This document shows positions 59,683 through 64,000 of a stretch of DNA of 64,000 bases, one piece after another. The stretch's first letter is position 1, and the number at the start of each line of letters is the position of its first letter. The translations under genes and the position numbers were made by a program. The notes under the pieces were generated by a model. It did not search any database. It saw only the letters and a program-made list of their open reading frames with translations, and was not told where the DNA came from. Source of the stretch: Chitinivibrionales bacterium (GTDB lineage: Bacteria > Fibrobacterota > Chitinivibrionia > Chitinivibrionales > WJKA01); the NCBI GenBank assembly GCA_014728295.1, contig WJLW01000112.1:1-64000 (forward strand), read 5' to 3'.

Positions 59683-59713
59683 GACGGCCTGCGGCGTATT
59701 TCTGCAATTAGCA

Positions 59714-60781
59714 CTAAATTATCGAGTAGCTTTTGAGGTTGGCGTAGAGCACTTCCAGAGTGACCTTGATAACGCTGATGAGTGGAATGGCGATCAGCAT
59801 GCCGGCAATACCGCCAATCTGCGAGCCCACCGTGATGCCGATAATTACAATGAGCGGATGTAAATCAACGCTTTTGCCCACGGCAATAGGATAAATAAAA
59901 GTTCCCTCAATAAACTGAACCACTGCAAAGACAATTATAATCTTGACGAACGCCCATGCGGTTAGGCCCTCAGGACTTACCAGTACCACAAACAGTGCCG
60001 GTATAAATCCGATAATCGGCCCAAGGTAGGGTATTAAATTCCCCAGACCGGCGATGATGCCGATAACGAGAAAATACGGCAGGCCGATCAGCGCCAGGCC
60101 GACCGAGGTCATGATTCCCACGGCAAGGGCGTCGATCAACTGGCCGCGAATGAAAAGCTGTAAAGCAGAGGTGATTTTGTGAAACAGCAGCACGAACATC
60201 TCAAAGTAACGATTGGGAACCATGCGCAACAGGCTCTTCTGGATCAGGTGACCGTCCAGCAAGAAGAAAAACGTGACGATTGGTACGATTACCGCTACCG
60301 ACAGAATAGCGAAGACACTTGAGGCATAAGATGCTATCGACTGAAAATCGATTTTGCCATAAGCGGCAAGCCGTGTCGCAAGGTTCTCATACAGATTCGG
60401 AATGGCTGCCGCCGGGAATCTGGCGGCAATGGCAGCTTCGACGTTTTCCAAAGCGCTACGGATCATATCCTGATAGCGGGGCAGGTCAGTGCGAAAGGCC
60501 TCGGCTTCGGTAAGCAGCAACGGGACCAGAAATACAATTCCGGCAATGCTCAACAGGGTAACCGATACATACATGCCGACGATCACCGCTAGGCGGTTTC
60601 TGCCTTTGGTTTCAAAGTAGTTGACAATGGGCTCCAGCAGAAACGTCAGCAGTATCGACGCAATAATCGGTTCGAACAGAAGCTTGAAGCTATAGAGGAT
60701 TCCGGCTATGCCCACGACGACCAGCGCGTAAAAAAACGTTTTAATGACAAGGTGCGATGGTTTGCGTGTATCAGCCGCCAT
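59714..60781 (-). CDS. AI-2E family transporter (PerM/UPF0118)
   Basis: A 355-residue polytopic protein with about eight helices (FFYALVVVGIAGILYSFKLL, PIIASILLTFLLEPIVNYFE, ADIIxxxGxL-like GLGNLIPYLGPIIGFIPALF). The PYLGP motif and overall pattern are those of the AI-2E exporter/PerM family, which export small molecules or use a sodium gradient; the substrate differs between members. It overlaps the upstream cyclic-nucleotide-binding gene by 11 bases. Confidence 0.85.
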   Translation of the reverse strand: MAADTRKPSHLVIKTFFYALVVVGIAGILYSFKLLFEPIIASILLTFLLEPIVNYFETKGRNRLAVIVGMYVSVTLLSIAGIVFLVPLLLTEAEAFRTDLPRYQDMIRSALENVEAAIAARFPAAAIPNLYENLATRLAAYGKIDFQSIASYASSVFAILSVAVIVPIVTFFFLLDGHLIQKSLLRMVPNRYFEMFVLLFHKITSALQLFIRGQLIDALAVGIMTSVGLALIGLPYFLVIGIIAGLGNLIPYLGPIIGFIPALFVVLVSPEGLTAWAFVKIIIVFAVVQFIEGTFIYPIAVGKSVDLHPLIVIIGITVGSQIGGIAGMLIAIPLISVIKVTLEVLYANLKSYSII

Positions 60782-61307
60782 GGTCGCGTACCCGCTTGAA
60801 CTCGTTCAGATCGTTTTGCATTTGTTCCATATTGGCATTGGCCTGCAGCAGGCGCCGGCAAATCAAGCGCGCAAGATTTGACAGGATCTTGGCGCCCAGC
60901 CGTGGATTGCGCTCGATCAGCTTTTCAAGATCGGGTTTGCAGAAACCAAGCAGGATTGCATCCTTCTCAACCGCTGCCGAAGCGCTGCGCGGTATTTCAT
61001 CAAGCAGCGCAAGCTCACCGAAAAAGCTTTTTTCCTTGAGGATTGCCAGCGTGATTGAGTTGTCGCCCTGCAGCTCTTTGATAATGGCGATTTCTCCTTT
61101 TTCAATAATGTACATGCCGGCTCCGGGTTCGTTTTCCTTGAACACAGTTTCGCCTTTATGATATTTTCGCTCGTGCAGGGCACGGGAAATTTGAATTAGC
61201 TCCTGCTGATTCAGACCTTCGAACATCGGCAGCAGTTTGAGCAGCTCCAGCAGCGTGCGCTTTTCACGCGGCGGAGAAAAGAGGTATGACCAGAGAGGAT
61301 TCTTCAC
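60771..61307 (-). CDS. Cyclic-nucleotide-binding domain protein without DNA-binding domain
   Basis: A 178-residue protein with one CNMP-binding domain: LPMFEGLNQQELIQISRAL, GETVFKENEPGAGMYIIEKG, FFGELALLDEIPRSASAAV (the phosphate-binding cassette FGE-AL---PRSA with the conserved Arg). No CRP-type HTH follows, only a coiled helix (LLQANANMEQMQNDLNEFKR). It may regulate the transporter it overlaps, or another protein, in response to a cyclic nucleotide. Confidence 0.85.
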   Translation of the reverse strand: MKNPLWSYLFSPPREKRTLLELLKLLPMFEGLNQQELIQISRALHERKYHKGETVFKENEPGAGMYIIEKGEIAIIKELQGDNSITLAILKEKSFFGELALLDEIPRSASAAVEKDAILLGFCKPDLEKLIERNPRLGAKILSNLARLICRRLLQANANMEQMQNDLNEFKRVRDHGG

Positions 61308-61361
61308 ACCTGCATCCTTTACTTTGAGTACCTGAACCTGGGTTGTATCACCTGCGTCCTG

Positions 61362-61541
61362 CTAAGATGCCGTTGCTCCCGTGTCTGCACCGGGTTGATC
61401 TTCACCGGGTGAAAACATCGTCGTATCCTGTGATGCACAGTCGGGGCACTCGGATTTGCCGTCCAGTCCGGCAACAAATACGTTACCGCAACTACTGCAT
61501 TTCAAAAAGCGTAACGTTGGATAGCGGCGTTCATCATGCAT
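61362..61541 (-). CDS. Small zinc-ribbon protein
   Basis: A 59-residue protein: MHDERRYPTLRFLKCSSCGN, then VFVAGLDGKSECPDCASQDT. Two C-x2-C pairs at 15/18 and 32/35 form a rubredoxin- or zinc-ribbon-like knuckle, followed by a disordered tail. The start lies three bases after the ftsY stop, with AAGG at a good distance, so it is in the same operon. Similar FmdB-type mini-proteins are common; function unknown. Confidence 0.7.
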   Translation of the reverse strand: MHDERRYPTLRFLKCSSCGNVFVAGLDGKSECPDCASQDTTMFSPGEDQPGADTGATAS

Positions 61542-61544
61542 ATA

Positions 61545-62456
61545 TTACCTTGCGCTGTCGAGTTCACCAAACATTGCTTCGACATATTCCGTGGCGTCAA
61601 AATCGCGCAAATCCTCGACGCCTTCTCCAACGCCGATTTTGCGAATCGGTATGCCGAATTTTCTGGTCAGGGCCAGTGCGATGCCGCCTTTGGCGGTTCC
61701 GTCGAGTTTGGTGATCACCAGACCCGTAACTCCTAGTATATCATTAAATGCTTTTGCTTGCTGCAGTGCATTTTGTCCGGTCGTTGCATCGATGACCAAC
61801 AAAATTTCGTTGGGCGCATGCGAGGTATGCCGCCTGATTACCCGTACCATTTTTTGCAGCTCGTTCATGAGATTGACTTTGTTGTGCAGGCGTCCGGCGG
61901 TGTCAAGCATGAGCACATCGGTGTCGCGCGATGCGGCCGCCTCCATCGCATCATAGGCGACCGACGCAGCATCGGCGCCGGCATGCTGCGACACAAAGTC
62001 TGCGCCGGTACGCTCGGCCCAGATCCTGAGTTGATCGACGGCCCCGGCGCGAAACGTATCGGCCGCACCCAGCATTACTTTTTTATCTTCGTTGCGCAAC
62101 TCGTGGCACATTTTTCCGATTGTCGTCGTTTTCCCGACACCATTGACGCCCGCAACAAGAATAACCCAGGGCTTGGGTGGAAACTCATCGGGTGTTTTAT
62201 TGACGCTCAGCAGGCGCACGATGATCTCTTTCATGCAGACATAGGCCTGGGCGGCCGTGTTGACTTTTTCAAGCTTGATGTCCTCTCTGAGCACGTCCAG
62301 AATGTCAAGGGCAAGTTCCAGGCCGATATCGGCGGCAATGAGCGCTTCCTCCATTGAATCGAAAAAGGTTTCATCCAGCTCCGGTCGACCGATGATTGAG
62401 GTGATCTGAGTGCGCGTTTTGTGCAGACCGCTTTTGAGCTTCGAGAAAAAGTTCAT
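61545..62456 (-). CDS. ftsY: Signal recognition particle receptor FtsY
   Basis: A 303-residue GTPase. The N domain (FFSKLKSGLHKTRTQITSII) is followed by the G domain: VAGVNGVGKTTTIGKM (P loop), AADTFRAGAVDQL (DTFRA box), LMLDTAGRL (DTAGR), ITKLDGTAKGG (TKLDG) and GVGEGVEDLRDFDA. The long acidic A domain of E. coli FtsY is missing, as in many bacteria. It receives the SRP-ribosome complex at the membrane. Confidence 0.96.
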   Translation of the reverse strand: MNFFSKLKSGLHKTRTQITSIIGRPELDETFFDSMEEALIAADIGLELALDILDVLREDIKLEKVNTAAQAYVCMKEIIVRLLSVNKTPDEFPPKPWVILVAGVNGVGKTTTIGKMCHELRNEDKKVMLGAADTFRAGAVDQLRIWAERTGADFVSQHAGADAASVAYDAMEAAASRDTDVLMLDTAGRLHNKVNLMNELQKMVRVIRRHTSHAPNEILLVIDATTGQNALQQAKAFNDILGVTGLVITKLDGTAKGGIALALTRKFGIPIRKIGVGEGVEDLRDFDATEYVEAMFGELDSAR

Positions 62457-62501
62457 ACAATCTTTCGTCGGCAGGGTTTGTCGCGGTACGTGTGTGAGAA
62501 A

Positions 62502-63392
62502 TCAAGCCATAAAATTAATTAATGCTTCGAGCTGTTTTGCATTTTTGACGACGTCCTGGGCGATGACTTTCAATCTTTCGGGGACTATCTTTACTGATGC
62601 GAGTGCGTCCTGGTGCAACTGCGGAATGAGCTCGCTTTCATGTGTCTGGTAGCCCAGCATGTGCACCATGATATCGGCGACATGGATAATCGATACCAGG
62701 CGGAGATGCGCTTCTGCTCGGGTCAATAGATGATGGCAGGTTATTGCCTCGCCGAGGTCATCCGGAAAATTCCAGTGATCGGCAAGATAGCCGCCGATTA
62801 GGGTATGAGACACCTGCGGCTCCTCGGCTTCAAAAAACGGTAACTGCTGTTCGGCGGCTTTGATGTTTACCCGTGACAACTCTTCGGGATCATAGCCTCC
62901 GAGAACAAGCTTGCCGATGTCGTGCACGATACCGGCCGTGAACACCTCCTCGCTGTCGATGTCTTCGTAGCGTTTGATATGTTTGGCGATCGATTCGGCA
63001 ACCAGGGCGGTAGTCATCGAGTGTCGCCAGTAATTCATCAGATTGAGTGAACCCCTGTCCGACTTGCGGAAGGACGACATAAGCGACGCTGCCATGACCA
63101 GGGAATATATTCGCTTTGTCCCCAGCAGTACAATGGCATTGTGCAGGGACGACACCGTGCGCGGTATGCCGATATAGGCCGAATTGGCCAGGCGTAGCAC
63201 CTTGCCGGTGATTGCGGGATCAAGCTTGAGCGCTTCGGCCACGGAACGCGCGTTTGCCTGAGGATCGGAGATGAGGGCGCTGATGCGGTGCAGCACCGGA
63301 GACAGCGTTGGCAGATTGCTGATGCACCTGACCAGGTAGGCCGTTTCCGGGTTGGGGGAGTGCCGGTTAGCTGACGATAGAGAAGAATTCAT
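62502..63392 (-). CDS. HDOD-domain signalling protein
   Basis: A 296-residue soluble protein made of one HDOD domain. LPTLSPVLHRISALISDPQA and SVAEALKLDPAITGKVLRLA open the domain; VSSLHNAIVLLGTKRIYSLV is the hallmark helix; AGIVHDIGKLVLGGY keeps an HD-like pair, followed by SHTLIGGYLADHWNFPDDL. HDOD domains usually lack full HD catalytic sites and act in signalling. It begins inside the 3' end of a second HDOD gene (26-base overlap). Confidence 0.85.
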   Translation of the reverse strand: MNSSLSSANRHSPNPETAYLVRCISNLPTLSPVLHRISALISDPQANARSVAEALKLDPAITGKVLRLANSAYIGIPRTVSSLHNAIVLLGTKRIYSLVMAASLMSSFRKSDRGSLNLMNYWRHSMTTALVAESIAKHIKRYEDIDSEEVFTAGIVHDIGKLVLGGYDPEELSRVNIKAAEQQLPFFEAEEPQVSHTLIGGYLADHWNFPDDLGEAITCHHLLTRAEAHLRLVSIIHVADIMVHMLGYQTHESELIPQLHQDALASVKIVPERLKVIAQDVVKNAKQLEALINFMA

Positions 63393-64000
63393 CTGATTTT
63401 TCTAATTCATCCTGAACCGAATGAAAAAGCCGCCCGTAAATATCATCATCGATTTTTAGCATGGTACGCGCCTGTGGCCACTCCGGCCGGCTTGCTTCAT
63501 CGTCGAACACGGTGATCCGCAGCTCGTGGGTCATGAAGTTGGCCAGATGCACCGCGGCGATAAGGTCGATCATATCACTTGACGGATCGGGTTCGTGGTG
63601 AGAGACAATCGTATGCTCCAGCTCGATAGGCAGGGCCCATTTGTCGGCGAGGATACGCCCGACCTGTGCGTGGTTGATGCCCAGTACCTGTGTTTCGGCA
63701 TCCAGCAATGGAACATGCTGTTCGCGGGCATACGTGCACGCTTGCTGGTATTCGTCATGCAGATACTGCTCAAAGATCAGCTTGCCGATATCGTGCAATA
63801 TGCCGGCGCAAAATGCGCTTTCGGGATCCATCATCTTCACCCGCATGTATTGACGCACGATAGTCTTGGCCGCTATCGCCGTAACAATAGAATGGCGCCA
63901 GAATTTTTTGCGATCGAACAATTGGCGGCCGTTGGTTCCCGGAAATATCTGCATGACCGACGCGCTCAGAACCAGCGATTTAATTGTATTGAAACCCAGA
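63367..64000 (-). CDS. HDOD-domain protein, 5' end outside window
   Basis: The frame continues to the right edge (reading LGFNTIKSLVLSASVMQIFP before the first internal Met), so the gene is cut by the window. What is visible is the second half of an HDOD domain: RKKFWRHSIVTAIAAKTIVR, FCAGILHDIGKLIFEQYLHD and LGINHAQVGRILADKWALP, followed by a C-terminal region that ends in EKSDEFFSIVS. It is paralogous to the HDOD gene that overlaps its 3' end and probably arose by tandem duplication. Confidence 0.85.
   Translation of the reverse strand, partial: LGFNTIKSLVLSASVMQIFPGTNGRQLFDRKKFWRHSIVTAIAAKTIVRQYMRVKMMDPESAFCAGILHDIGKLIFEQYLHDEYQQACTYAREQHVPLLDAETQVLGINHAQVGRILADKWALPIELEHTIVSHHEPDPSSDMIDLIAAVHLANFMTHELRITVFDDEASRPEWPQARTMLKIDDDIYGRLFHSVQDELEKSDEFFSIVS

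Noticed and set aside
1-64000. CRISPR array
   Set aside because: No regularly spaced direct repeats of 23-40 bases and no cas gene were seen.

Overview
The window looks like chromosome of a Gram-negative bacterium of the Fibrobacterota (Chitinivibrionia/Chitinispirillum-like) lineage. Reasons: a fibro-slime domain protein (17507-21268), very large secreted beta-sandwich proteins with FlgD-like C-termini, a GldA/GldF/GldG-type ABC system, a histone H1-like mini-protein, an outer-membrane secretin, lipoproteins with clear lipoboxes and a Tat operon. The assignment rests on gene content only; there is no rRNA or tRNA gene in the window.

Region by region. 1-1600: worn accessory DNA (5'-truncated HUH/Y1 transposase, tail of an IS66 transposase, a DUF2281-like/PIN toxin-antitoxin pair, a 47-codon mini-gene). 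1607-12235 (minus): one long operon for a type IV pilus / type II secretion-like machine, in transcription order ATPase, secretin, five-domain fibronectin-III lipoprotein, PilM/N- or GspL-like, PilO/GspM-like, PilP/GspC-like and three minor pseudopilin-like proteins. Its ATPase gene is preceded by a decayed DUF433/DUF5615 toxin-antitoxin pair, and REP-like palindromes sit between secretin and lipoprotein. 12807-21268: two giant secreted paralogues, one with a von Willebrand A head and one with a fibro-slime head. 21280-26309: PAS sensor fragment, Cys-rich mini-protein behind a consensus promoter, LysM lytic transglycosylase, SppA peptidase, histone H1-like protein. 26738-31249: ABC transporter of the Gld type with a DUF4340 protein, closed by a strong terminator.

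31373-35075 (minus): tatA-tatC-(tatB-like fused to 5-formyltetrahydrofolate cyclo-ligase)-DUF2953-MlaE-like permease. 35217-42895: rlmB, a membrane-anchored disordered protein, glycogen synthase-like, a flippase-like membrane protein and priA. 43053-50589: FapA/DUF342 and HD-GYP proteins facing an operon of DUF512 radical-SAM protein, pseudouridine synthase, PP2C phosphatase-HATPase fusion and STAS protein. 50847-55315: invasin-like Ig lipoprotein plus a predicted beta-barrel. 55359-58526: small secreted protein, pseudo-receiver, receiver-HATPase and an anchored STAS-like protein. 58532-64000: tsaD, a 49-residue membrane peptide, and a minus-strand run of HDOD x2, ftsY, zinc ribbon, cyclic-nucleotide-binding protein and AI-2E-type transporter.

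Three themes join the genes: surface and secretion machinery (pilus/T2SS-like operon, giant beta-sandwich proteins, Tat, lipoproteins), partner-switching and c-di-GMP-type signalling (STAS, PP2C, HATPase, receivers, HD-GYP, HDOD), and housekeeping genes between them. The most unusual single gene is the TatB-like/cyclo-ligase fusion at 33276-34127.
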